DNA from: Granulicella rosea
GTDB lineage: Bacteria > Acidobacteriota > Terriglobia > Terriglobales > Acidobacteriaceae
Assembly (NCBI RefSeq): GCF_900188085.1
Contig: NZ_FZOU01000002.1
Location: 1 to 64,000 of the forward strand
DNA: 64,000 bases
Direction of reading: 5' to 3'
Part shown: piece by piece, positions 1 to 9,010 of the stretch
Layout: the number at the start of each line of letters is the position of its first letter
How positions within the stretch are numbered: position 1 is the first letter of the stretch
The notes under the pieces: generated by a model
The model's input: only the letters and a program-made list of their open reading frames with translations
Databases searched by the model: none
What the model was told of the DNA's origin: nothing
Program-made: the position numbers and the translations under genes

Positions 1-85
1 CCTGCACCGGGCGCCCGGTCGTCAGTTTCTCCGCAAAGTCCTCTTGAACATTGAGCGTGACAATCCGTTCGTCATTCGTTGCCAT
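1..85 (-). CDS. 5' end of a divergent gene, cut by the window edge
   Basis: Reading leftwards from an ATG at 85 gives 28 open codons that run off the window edge (start MATNDERIVTLNV). A purine-rich GGGAGA lies about six bases upstream of the ATG, a good ribosome binding site. The gene would be divergent from the defence operon that starts at 454. Too little protein is visible to name a family, and the reading frame could still be fortuitous. Confidence 0.45.
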   Translation of the reverse strand, partial: MATNDERIVTLNVQEDFAEKLTTGRPVQ

Positions 86-453
86 GCCTGTCTCCCGTAG
101 CGACAATTATTGCCCAAAGCAGCCGTTCAAGCACGGAACGATTCGAATAGCTGCCTTTGTGCTCCCAAGGGTGGGGTTAAATAGATCACCAAAAGGCCCA
201 GGTTCGCTTTCGCCTTTTCTTCTCTATGATACATCGGGGGGCGTAAAGTGCTCGAACCTGCTCTGGACTGTTGAAGATTTGGGCCGCGACGCGCCAGCCG
301 AACGTCGTCCTTTCGTCCTCGGGAAGTGGCGTATCAGATTACCCACCCCTTCATAAGCTCAACGGCAACGCTATGATGTTGAAGACCACCCGAGGCAACA
401 ATCTGTGTTGCATATAGCAGATTCCGTGTGCCTTTCAGGATCGAGGGAAAGCC
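86..453. other. Intergenic region upstream of the defence operon
   Basis: This 368-base stretch separates the divergent partial gene at the left edge from the methyltransferase gene. A plus-strand open frame (51-356) has a low-complexity, unfamiliar product and no convincing ribosome binding site, so I do not call it. A TATGAT hexamer around 226-231 could be a -10 element, but I see no good -35. I see no RNA gene or clear terminator. Confidence 0.4.
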
Positions 454-3400
454 GTGCCGGATATACAACTTGCTGAGAAAAAGACGGTTCTCCAGATTCT
501 TGAGAGTTTCAAGGGCACCGGGCCACTGCGTGAGCTGCTGGCGCAGCTCAACTACGATCCCCTGAACGAGCCAGTGTCGCGTAAGGAATGGCCGGAGCCA
601 GCGCAGGTCGCCCTCGCCCAAGATCCCAGGCTCTACGGCAGAGCGGCGGGCGAGTTCTATGTCGTCTATGCCCAGCTCGCTGCTGAAAAGCTCAAGTTGA
701 CGGATGAGCGTACCGTCATTCCTCAGCTCCTCAAGCAATACCCCTACGCCCTGTTCGTCTTCTCAGACAAGACGCAAACCAACTTCCACTTCGTCAACGT
801 TAAGTGGGAGAACAACCAGAAGCGTCGCCTCTACCGCCGCATCACGATTGGCCCGCAGGAGCGGATGCGTACAGCCGCAGAACGTCTGTCCATGCTCGAC
901 ATCCAGACGATTGACGCCGGCCTGTTCGGCGTCACGGCGCAAAACATCCAAGACCGGCATGACGAGGCCTTCGATGTGGCTAAGGTCTCCAAGTCCTTCT
1001 TCGACGAGTACAAGCGCGTCTTCGAGGTCATGCGCGATGCCGTCAAGGGCTTCGGCACCAGTGATGAGGAGCAGGATCGCCGCCACCTCTTTACTCAACG
1101 CCTCTTCAATCGCCTCATGTTCCTGCGCTTCATTCAAAAGAAAGGATGGCTGACCATTGACGGCAGCACGGACTATCTCGCCGCGCTCTGGGCATCGCAC
1201 GGCAAACTAAAACAGGACGGTAAGAACTTCTACACCGACAGACTGCGGCTCCTATTTGCCGCTCTGAACAATGAGCGCGCTGGGATTGTTCTCCAGGGCG
1301 GAGGTGGCGCGGTTGAGGCGACAATCGGCAAGGTGAAATACCTAAACGGAGGTCTCTTCGAGGAAACCGACGAAGACAAAGATTCCAAGGTGCGCATTAC
1401 AGACGACCCCTTCAAACAGATATTTGATAAGGCGGACGGCCTCTTCGAGGCGTTCAACTTCACCATCACCGAGAGTACCCCTCTCGATGTTGAAATCGCC
1501 GTTGACCCGGAGATGCTTGGGAAAATCTTTGAGGAACTTGTGACCGGAAGGCATGATAGCGGCAGCTATTACACGCCGAAACCCGTTGTCAGCTTTATGT
1601 GCCGCGAAGCGCTAAAGGGATATTTGGCGAAGAGCGTATCGGCAGAACAGAGTAGTGCGTTAGAGAGATTCGTTGATCGGCATGAGCCAGATGACATACA
1701 TGATGCTGAGGCCGTCCTAAACGCACTGCGGACTGTGACGGTATGCGATCCGGCTTGTGGGTCTGGAGCATATTTACTTGGCATGATGCATGAGTTGTTA
1801 GATCTTCGCCAATGCCTCTTTCAGACCCGACATGTGGACCAAAAGACGATGTACCAGCGGAAGCTAGACATCATCCAAACAAACATCTACGGGGTAGACA
1901 TCGCAGAGTTCGCCGTCAACATTGCACGCCTCAGATTATGGCTTTCGCTTGCGGTCGACTTCGATGGTCCAGCTCCCGAACCCCTTCCAAACCTTGATTA
2001 CAAAATTGAGGTGGGAGACAGCATTAGTTCGCCGAGTCCAAAAGCATTGCAGATGGGTCTCCAGCAGCCTCTCGTCGACCAGTTTCTCGAACTAAAACGC
2101 AAGTACCTCGTTGCGCATCATGCGGAAAAGCAAACCCTCCGGTCTCAAGTTGAAACCCTACGACATGACATCATGGTCTTCAGCAATCGCAAGACCGAAG
2201 GTTTTGATTGGGTCATTGACTTTGCAGAGGTCTTTGTTGAAGGTGGCTTCAGCATCGTATTGGCCAATCCTCCGTATGTTCGGCTTCAGGAGTTATCGAG
2301 GGTGTCACCAGAGCTACTTCCTCACCTAAAGAAGAATTTCATCTCTGCCAAGAAGGGCAACTACGATCTTTACGTCGTGTTTGTCGAAAGGGGCTTGCAA
2401 CTTCTAAAGCCCCTTGGCGAGTTTGCATACATTCTTCCTCACAAGTTCTTCAATGCTCAGTACGGCGAGCCACTTCGAGGGCTTCTGTCGGACGGTCGCC
2501 ACCTTCAACACATCGTCCATTTTGGAGACTTGCAGGTTTTCTCTGCAGCTACGAGCTATGTGTGCCTTCTGTTTTTATCAAAGAAGCCTGTTGATGAATG
2601 CAAATGGGAGACAGTAGCGGATATTGAGAAGTGGAGTGCTTTAGGCCACGGCATTTCGACCCAGATTGCCTATTCAAGGTTTTCCAGTCAACCGTGGAAC
2701 TTCGATATATCTGCTAGCGCAAGTCTCTTTGAGCGTCTGCAATCAATGCCCGACAAACTGGCAAGCGTTGCCGCCGGGATGGCTCAAGGATTGAGAACGA
2801 GTGCGAACGAGGTATATGTTCTGCGAGTTCTAAATCAGAATCGCGTAAAGGTTACGGCGAGTTCTAAGGAACTTGAACGCGAAGTAACCCTCGAAAAGAA
2901 AGCCACGCAACGGTTTCTCCAAGGTCGAAATATTAGGCCATATGAAATCGAAGCCACAGAGAAAATTGTAATCGTCCCATATAGCGTCGATTCGAGAGGT
3001 ATCGAGCTCATCAGTCCGGCCCGCTACAAAGAATTATTTCCGAAGACCTGGGCTTACTTGAAAGAGAACAAGGCTGTTCTTTGCCAGCGCGAGGATGGGA
3101 AGATGGATAGACCAGATTGGTACGCGTATGTCTATCCTAAGAACATAGACCTGATGTCACGTCCGAAATTATTGGTACCCGATATTGCCGCTAGAGCGTC
3201 TTTCGCATACGACGAGCATGGGACTTTCGCGTTCGGCGGAGGCTATGGCATCACATTACGACAATCAGTTGAGGAGTCACCAAAATATTTCTTGGCTCTG
3301 CTCAACAGCAGTCTTCTTGACTTCTATTGGCGACGGATCAGTACACCTCTTAGAGGTGGTTTTTTTCGCTACTTCACCCAATTTCTCTCTGAGCTTCCGA

Positions 3401-3624
3401 TTCGCCGCATCGATATGAACTCTGCGTCGGAACGGAAGGAACACGACTCGTTGGTCTCACTCGCAGACCGCTTGATCGAAGCAAAGGCCACGCATGACAA
3501 CGCCGATACAAGCGAACTTGAGGAAGAAGTGAACGAAATAGTATTTCGCTTGTATAGCCTGACCCCTTCGGAAGTTGCCCAACTAAGGAACTCGACTTCG
3601 GTGCTGACCGAGGTGGGAGCATAA
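454..3624 (+). CDS. Eco57I-type N6-adenine DNA methyltransferase of a restriction-modification-like system
   Basis: The 1056-residue protein has the class I SAM-binding motif DPACGSG near residue 432 and the N6-adenine catalytic motif NPPY near residue 605. The ~400-residue N-terminal region and the C-terminal half resemble the Eco57I/TaqI group, where the C-terminus usually carries target recognition. The start is a GTG at 454 behind GAGGGA. No PD-(D/E)XK motif is obvious, so cutting may depend on the PLD domain of the next gene. The stop codon overlaps the next start by one base (TAATG), implying coupled translation. It presumably methylates host DNA to mark self. A solitary methyltransferase is possible but unlikely in this context. 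Confidence 0.85.
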   Translation: MPDIQLAEKKTVLQILESFKGTGPLRELLAQLNYDPLNEPVSRKEWPEPAQVALAQDPRLYGRAAGEFYVVYAQLAAEKLKLTDERTVIPQLLKQYPYALFVFSDKTQTNFHFVNVKWENNQKRRLYRRITIGPQERMRTAAERLSMLDIQTIDAGLFGVTAQNIQDRHDEAFDVAKVSKSFFDEYKRVFEVMRDAVKGFGTSDEEQDRRHLFTQRLFNRLMFLRFIQKKGWLTIDGSTDYLAALWASHGKLKQDGKNFYTDRLRLLFAALNNERAGIVLQGGGGAVEATIGKVKYLNGGLFEETDEDKDSKVRITDDPFKQIFDKADGLFEAFNFTITESTPLDVEIAVDPEMLGKIFEELVTGRHDSGSYYTPKPVVSFMCREALKGYLAKSVSAEQSSALERFVDRHEPDDIHDAEAVLNALRTVTVCDPACGSGAYLLGMMHELLDLRQCLFQTRHVDQKTMYQRKLDIIQTNIYGVDIAEFAVNIARLRLWLSLAVDFDGPAPEPLPNLDYKIEVGDSISSPSPKALQMGLQQPLVDQFLELKRKYLVAHHAEKQTLRSQVETLRHDIMVFSNRKTEGFDWVIDFAEVFVEGGFSIVLANPPYVRLQELSRVSPELLPHLKKNFISAKKGNYDLYVVFVERGLQLLKPLGEFAYILPHKFFNAQYGEPLRGLLSDGRHLQHIVHFGDLQVFSAATSYVCLLFLSKKPVDECKWETVADIEKWSALGHGISTQIAYSRFSSQPWNFDISASASLFERLQSMPDKLASVAAGMAQGLRTSANEVYVLRVLNQNRVKVTASSKELEREVTLEKKATQRFLQGRNIRPYEIEATEKIVIVPYSVDSRGIELISPARYKELFPKTWAYLKENKAVLCQREDGKMDRPDWYAYVYPKNIDLMSRPKLLVPDIAARASFAYDEHGTFAFGGGYGITLRQSVEESPKYFLALLNSSLLDFYWRRISTPLRGGFFRYFTQFLSELPIRRIDMNSASERKEHDSLVSLADRLIEAKATHDNADTSELEEEVNEIVFRLYSLTPSEVAQLRNSTSVLTEVGA

Positions 3625-6600
3625 TGCCAAACCACGACATCATCGACAACCGCAACGCCAAGCTCGTCGATAGCATTACGACGATGCTCGGTCAGACCGA
3701 GCTTGCACGTTTCGCCGTAGGATACTTCTTCGTCTCCGGCCTTGAGAGCATATCGAAACAACTTGGCCATGTGAAGGAACTGAAGCTGCTGATTGGCAGC
3801 ACCACGAACTCTCGGACGTTGGAGCAGATGGCCGAAGGACATCGCCGGTTGAGTCTGGTACATGAAGAACTCGAAGAGGACAACTACCGGAAGAAATCCG
3901 ACAAGCAAGCGATGGCTGCGGTGACTGCGGAGAACGTCCGTTCTGCTATCGAGCTGATGGACCAAACCGACATCGCGGAGGAGACCGTTCACGTCCTCGT
4001 TCGCATGATCGAGGAGAAGCGGCTCAAGGTTCGTGTCTACACCAAAGGCAGGATGCACGCTAAGGCCTACATCTTCACCTACGGAGACACCTTCAACCTG
4101 CTGGGGCATCCGATCGAGAAGCACGAGAAAGGCATTGCGGTTGTCGGCTCTTCCAATCTTTCGCTTGCTGGAATCTCCCACAACACGGAGCTGAACGTCG
4201 TCGTGAGCGGCAATAACAATCACGATGAGCTTTGCTCTTGGTTCGATACGCTTTGGGAGGAGTCGCAAGACTTTGACGAATCCCTGATGGACGAGATGAA
4301 ACAGAGTTGGGCTCTCGCAGCCGCAACGCCCTACGACATCTACATGAAGACGCTGTACTCGCTGGTGAAGACCCGGCTAGAGGAAGCGGCCCCCGGCAAT
4401 CTGCTGTGGGATGACGATATCTTCCGCAAACTGACAGATTTTCAGCAAGACGCGGTACGCCAGGCTACCGCGATGATTCGTAGGAATAGAGGCGTCTTCG
4501 TGGCCGATGTTGTTGGGCTTGGCAAGAGTTTTATCGGTGCTGCCATCGTCAAACATTTCGAGCGAACAGAACGTAGGCGCGCCGTCATTCTATGTCCCGC
4601 GACGCTCGTACAAATGTGGGAGCGATACAGCCACGACTACGACCTAAACGCTCAAGTCGTGTCTATGGGAATGTTGACCTCAGGCGAGGACGGAGAGAAC
4701 TTCCTCCTCGACGACGATATCTACGCAGACCGCGATTTTTTGCTCATAGACGAAAGCCATAATCTGCGTAATGTTGGCACTCAACGATATCGCCTGGTGT
4801 CCGACTACATGGCCGGCGACCCCAATCGTCGGTGTTGCTTATTGACTGCTACGCCACGAAACCGAACCGCATGGGATGTCTTCAACCAAATCAAGCTCTT
4901 TCATCCAACGGACAAGACGGATCTTCCAATAGACCCACCAGACCTCCGTCGCTTCTTTGCCATGATTGAGAAGCAGGAGCGAAATCTTCCAGACCTTCTC
5001 ACCCATGTCCTAATCCGTCGAACGCGCAACTTTGTTCTGCGTTACTACGGTTTCGACTCGGGAACGAACGAGCGGGTCGATGCCGCAAACTTCGCGCCCT
5101 ATCTTAAGGGGCAGCGGCGCGCTTATGTCAAGGTGAACGGGAAGAATCAGTTCTTTCCGCGCCGTGAGCTTCAAACAGTCGAATACAGCATCGAGAAGAC
5201 CTATCAAGGCCTCTATCAGGAGCTTCGCGCCCATCTCGGCAAGCCGAGGAAGGAGAAGAGCAAGCTACCGAAGAACTATGACAGTGAGTTGACCTATGCT
5301 CGATATGGCCTCTTCCGCTATGTGAAGGATTCCGCAGCGAGTCGAGAGCCCTACAAAAATCTCAAATCCACTGGGCCTAACTTGCGCGGTCTTGCCCGCG
5401 TGCTCCTCTTCAAGCGATTCGAGTCGAGCGTGGAAGCCTTTCGTAAGACAGTCGGGCGATTTCTCGAAAGCAACCGTCGATTCTTAATGGCTCTCGAAGC
5501 GGGCATGGTTCCCGCTGGAGAACTAGCCCAGTCGATGCTCTACCAGACAGACGATTATGAGGAACAGGACTTCATGGATGCGCTGCAGGAAGCATCCGAG
5601 AAGTATTTGCCAGTAGACTTCCATTTCGATCTCCTCAAACAACACGTAGCGCATGATATCAAGGTGCTAGAAGAGGTGCTGGCTAAGGTTCAACCAATTA
5701 CACCTGAGCATGATGCGAAACTTCAGAAGCTGCTTGCCTTGTTGCCAGAGGCTACCCTCAACAGTGGAAAAAGACTAATTTTTACTCAGTATGCCGACAC
5801 AGCGGACTATCTATTCGAGCACTTAAACAGCAAGGGCCGGGCCGATGTAGACGTAATCACCGGAAGCACCTCCAAGAGCAAGTTCCGTTTAGTGGGAAGA
5901 TTTTCTCCTCTTGCGAACCCGGACTATAAGCCACCGTCAGGCGAGTCCGAACTAAACACCGTGATTGCGACAGACGTGCTATCCGAAGGCCTGAATATGC
6001 AGGATTGCGACACGATCATCAACTATGACTTGCATTGGAATCCACTTCGTCTCATTCAGCGATTTGGTCGAATTGACCGTATCGGCAGTACGCATGACAA
6101 GGTTTATGGTCTCAACTTCCTGCCTGAGTTGGGGATCGAGCAGAATCTGGGGCTACGCCAACGCCTAGAGCGTCGAATTGCCGAAATCCAAGAGACTATC
6201 GGTGAGGATTCAGCCATCTTGGACCCGACGGAACGAGTCAACGAAGAAGCGATGTACGCGATTTACGACAACCAGCCCGCCAATCTGGATTTATTCGAGT
6301 CGGATGAGCCGATGGGACTCGGAGAAGCTGAAGGTGTCCTGCGTCAACTACGGGCAGAAAATCCCGCAGAGTTTGAACGAATTGCTGCTTTGCGCGATGG
6401 CATTCGCTCAGGCATGAACTCTCTTCATCCAGGAATGTTCGTTCTGTGCCAAGCAGGAGATTTCCAGCAGCTCTTCTTCGTTGACTCGCAGGGGCAGATC
6501 GAGACGAGAGATGCTTCTACGATCCTTGGACGGCTCAAATGTACACCCTCTGAGCCAGCCTTGCCGTTACCCACCGAGTACAACTCTTCGATCATGAAGG

Positions 6601-6965
6601 TCTATGAACTGTTCGCGGGGGAGGTAGCGCACCGCAAGACTTCGCTTGACCACAGCACATCTCAGAGCGTGGGGCAACGATACATCAGTCAAGAGTTGAA
6701 GGCATTTGTAACTACCTTCGATGAAGATGAGCCCCGGCGAACCGACGTTGCGATATTGCAGCGAGCTTATAACTCAAATTCTCTAACGGCAGCAGTACAG
6801 ACTGAGTTGAGGCGGGTTCGAAATCACAAACTCACGGGCGACGCGCTCTTTGCTCGACTTAGAAGCATCTACGACCAACATCGTCTCAGTCAGCAGCAGG
6901 AACAAGTCCGTAGCGACCGTCAGGTCACTGTACCGCACATAGTCTGCAGCGAATTCTTGGCATAA
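3624..6965 (+). CDS. SNF2-family helicase with N-terminal phospholipase-D-like nuclease domain
   Basis: The 1113-residue protein fuses two modules. Residues 1-230 form a PLD-like domain with a single HxK motif (MHAKAYIF near residue 144) and the follow-on GSSNLSLAG. From about residue 270 comes a superfamily 2/SNF2 ATPase: GLGKS Walker A near 298, DESH motif II near 375, LLTATPRN motif III and RFGRIDRIGS motif VI near 812. PLD domains of this type can cut DNA or RNA, so this is the candidate nuclease-translocase partner of the methyltransferase. The start overlaps the methyltransferase stop. Methyltransferase, PLD and SNF2 functions also occur in DISARM, but there as separate genes alongside drmA and drmB, which are absent here. 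Confidence 0.85.
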   Translation: MPNHDIIDNRNAKLVDSITTMLGQTELARFAVGYFFVSGLESISKQLGHVKELKLLIGSTTNSRTLEQMAEGHRRLSLVHEELEEDNYRKKSDKQAMAAVTAENVRSAIELMDQTDIAEETVHVLVRMIEEKRLKVRVYTKGRMHAKAYIFTYGDTFNLLGHPIEKHEKGIAVVGSSNLSLAGISHNTELNVVVSGNNNHDELCSWFDTLWEESQDFDESLMDEMKQSWALAAATPYDIYMKTLYSLVKTRLEEAAPGNLLWDDDIFRKLTDFQQDAVRQATAMIRRNRGVFVADVVGLGKSFIGAAIVKHFERTERRRAVILCPATLVQMWERYSHDYDLNAQVVSMGMLTSGEDGENFLLDDDIYADRDFLLIDESHNLRNVGTQRYRLVSDYMAGDPNRRCCLLTATPRNRTAWDVFNQIKLFHPTDKTDLPIDPPDLRRFFAMIEKQERNLPDLLTHVLIRRTRNFVLRYYGFDSGTNERVDAANFAPYLKGQRRAYVKVNGKNQFFPRRELQTVEYSIEKTYQGLYQELRAHLGKPRKEKSKLPKNYDSELTYARYGLFRYVKDSAASREPYKNLKSTGPNLRGLARVLLFKRFESSVEAFRKTVGRFLESNRRFLMALEAGMVPAGELAQSMLYQTDDYEEQDFMDALQEASEKYLPVDFHFDLLKQHVAHDIKVLEEVLAKVQPITPEHDAKLQKLLALLPEATLNSGKRLIFTQYADTADYLFEHLNSKGRADVDVITGSTSKSKFRLVGRFSPLANPDYKPPSGESELNTVIATDVLSEGLNMQDCDTIINYDLHWNPLRLIQRFGRIDRIGSTHDKVYGLNFLPELGIEQNLGLRQRLERRIAEIQETIGEDSAILDPTERVNEEAMYAIYDNQPANLDLFESDEPMGLGEAEGVLRQLRAENPAEFERIAALRDGIRSGMNSLHPGMFVLCQAGDFQQLFFVDSQGQIETRDASTILGRLKCTPSEPALPLPTEYNSSIMKVYELFAGEVAHRKTSLDHSTSQSVGQRYISQELKAFVTTFDEDEPRRTDVAILQRAYNSNSLTAAVQTELRRVRNHKLTGDALFARLRSIYDQHRLSQQQEQVRSDRQVTVPHIVCSEFLA

Positions 6966-6989
6966 AGTGGAATATCAAACAGGAGCGAA

Positions 6990-8918
6990 ATGAAATCGGA
7001 AACGATAACGGTACGGACACTCTTCGAGAATCGCCGCCAGTATTGCGTCCCGTTTTATCAAAGAGCATACGTTTGGACGTTAGAGGATCAATGGGAGCAA
7101 CTCTGGGACGACATCCGCGAAAAAGCAGACGCACGCCTAGCAAATCAAAAAGCCACACCACATTTCCTCGGCGCCGTCGTTCTTGAGCCGCAGCCGAGGG
7201 TGGGACTGGTTGGGGTTGATGTTCTGCACATCATCGACGGACAACAGCGGCTCACCACGCTGCAATTCGTGTTAGCGTCAATCTTATTGACGCTCAAGAG
7301 CCCGGAAGATGATACGTATATTGGCATTGTCAAAGCCTGTTTTGAGAATGGAAATCCTCAATCCATGCGAGATCCGGCGGTAGAGATTTTCAAGGTATGG
7401 CCGACATTTCGTGATCGCGACAATTACAAGCTAGCGCTCGCTGCTCCAAATCTTGATGAACTGCGAGCACGCTTTCCAGCACATTTCACAAGAACAGCCG
7501 AGTTGAGGAAAATTGGTTCAGATCATCCGACTGCTCTTGCGGCACTTTGGTACTTCAGTCGAGCCTTCACTACTTGGCTGACTGCCGATTTAGAACATGT
7601 TTCTGCCCACGTTGACGCTCTTGTCAATGCCGTACTTCACGACCTCAAGGTCGTCTCGATCATCTTGGACCCCGAAGATGATGCGCAGATCATCTTCGAG
7701 ACGTTGAATGGGCGTGGCGCTCAGCTACATGCGACCGATCTCATACGGAACTATTTATTTATGCGGGCGGATGAGGATAAGGCAGATCCCGAGTCTCTCT
7801 ATGACACGCTCTGGTCACCCTTTGAAACGGAATATTGGGCGACAGAGCAACGGCGCGGTCGATTGAAAAAACCGCGCCTAGAGTGGCTAATCCATACTGC
7901 TTTGCAAGCAGAACTTCACGAGGAAGTTGATCTCTCAAGACTCTATTTCGAATACCGCAAGTATGCAGTCCAGGGCGGTGTGCCACTCACCGCTGAAAGA
8001 CAACTCTTGACTCTGACTGAGTATGCGAAGCACTACAAGGAACTGATTGGCGGAACAGGCACTACTCCCATTGCACGATTTGGAAGAAGAATCAGCCCAT
8101 ACGACATTACAACCCTTTACCCGCTAGCTCTTATGATATCGTCGTCAGCGCTCCCCGATGACGCAAAGACGGAGATGTTTAATGATCTCGTTTCCTACCT
8201 TGTAAGACGTGCGGTCTGTAACTTGACATTCAAGAACTACAACAATGTGTTTTTGACGACCTTGCGTCAGCTCTATGGCGATGGAGTGACACCGCAGGGA
8301 CTTCGACGAGTTTTAGGTGGACTTTCCGGGGAGGCCTCCCGCTGGCCTTTGGACGGCGAGTTCCGCAGTGCTTGTCTGACCGCTCCGCTATATCACGGAC
8401 GGCTTGATGCACCCAAGGTTCGCTCGATTCTGACAGAACTCGAAGGACATCTGAGGTCTACAGTTCATAGCGAGGAGCCAACGCTCCCGGATCTCAGCGA
8501 ACTCGATATCGACCATATACTGCCTCGTTCCTGGTTTGAGCATTGGCCCTTACCCAAGATCTCTGCTGAGCCAAATCAAGAGGCGACGAACGCGCCGCTT
8601 GCTTCGTCATCCGAAGCTGCGAATGTTGAGCTGCTCGTTCAAGTGGGTGAGCCCCTGAATGAAAGACAACGGTCTATAAGCGATCGCCAGGATTCGGTCA
8701 ACCGACTGGGCAATCTGACGCTACTGAACCTTAGCGTCAATCGCGCAGCGCAGAACTACGCATTCAAGAGCAAGAGAGACCTCCTCATTGCAAACACGAA
8801 TCTAAGACTTAATATTCCGCTGATACTCTTTGAATCTTGGGATGAAGAAGCCATCAAGGTGCGGGGTGGACTTCTGGCTGACGCCGCACTGATTGTTTGG
8901 CCGGGTCCTCGACCCTAG
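6990..8918 (+). CDS. DUF262/DUF1524 fusion protein, GmrSD-like
   Basis: The 642-residue protein has the DUF262 (GmrS-like) signatures FYQRAYVW near residue 21, IIDGQQRLTTLQ near 80 and FETLNGRGAQL near 230. The C-terminal DUF1524 (GmrD-like) HNH-type motif is DIDHILPRSW near 506 with NRLGNLTLLN near 570. GmrSD proteins are type IV restriction enzymes that cut modified phage DNA using nucleotide hydrolysis by the DUF262 domain. Here the two halves are a single chain, as in many fused homologues. It starts 24 bases after the helicase gene behind AGGAG. It may be an independent type IV enzyme or an accessory of the preceding pair; the sequence cannot decide. Confidence 0.85.
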   Translation: MKSETITVRTLFENRRQYCVPFYQRAYVWTLEDQWEQLWDDIREKADARLANQKATPHFLGAVVLEPQPRVGLVGVDVLHIIDGQQRLTTLQFVLASILLTLKSPEDDTYIGIVKACFENGNPQSMRDPAVEIFKVWPTFRDRDNYKLALAAPNLDELRARFPAHFTRTAELRKIGSDHPTALAALWYFSRAFTTWLTADLEHVSAHVDALVNAVLHDLKVVSIILDPEDDAQIIFETLNGRGAQLHATDLIRNYLFMRADEDKADPESLYDTLWSPFETEYWATEQRRGRLKKPRLEWLIHTALQAELHEEVDLSRLYFEYRKYAVQGGVPLTAERQLLTLTEYAKHYKELIGGTGTTPIARFGRRISPYDITTLYPLALMISSSALPDDAKTEMFNDLVSYLVRRAVCNLTFKNYNNVFLTTLRQLYGDGVTPQGLRRVLGGLSGEASRWPLDGEFRSACLTAPLYHGRLDAPKVRSILTELEGHLRSTVHSEEPTLPDLSELDIDHILPRSWFEHWPLPKISAEPNQEATNAPLASSSEAANVELLVQVGEPLNERQRSISDRQDSVNRLGNLTLLNLSVNRAAQNYAFKSKRDLLIANTNLRLNIPLILFESWDEEAIKVRGGLLADAALIVWPGPRP

Positions 8919-9010
8919 AACCGCGAAAGTTCTTTGACTATGCAGCCTCGTAGTGAATTGTCAGGCCCCAGTTTAACTTTAGGGGAATCCGAGCCTTCTT
9001 CGGAGGTCAT

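Noticed and set aside
51..356. Plus-strand open frame of 101 codons at the left edge
   Set aside because: It overlaps the likely minus-strand start at 85, has no good ribosome binding site and its product has no recognisable pattern.
3369..4268. Minus-strand 299-codon frame across the methyltransferase-helicase junction
   Set aside because: Both plus-strand genes show clear catalytic motifs here, so this is a shadow frame.
454..6965. Assignment of the first two genes to DISARM or BREX
   Set aside because: drmA, drmB, pglZ and brxC-like genes are absent, and PLD and SNF2 domains are fused, so the name would overstate the match.
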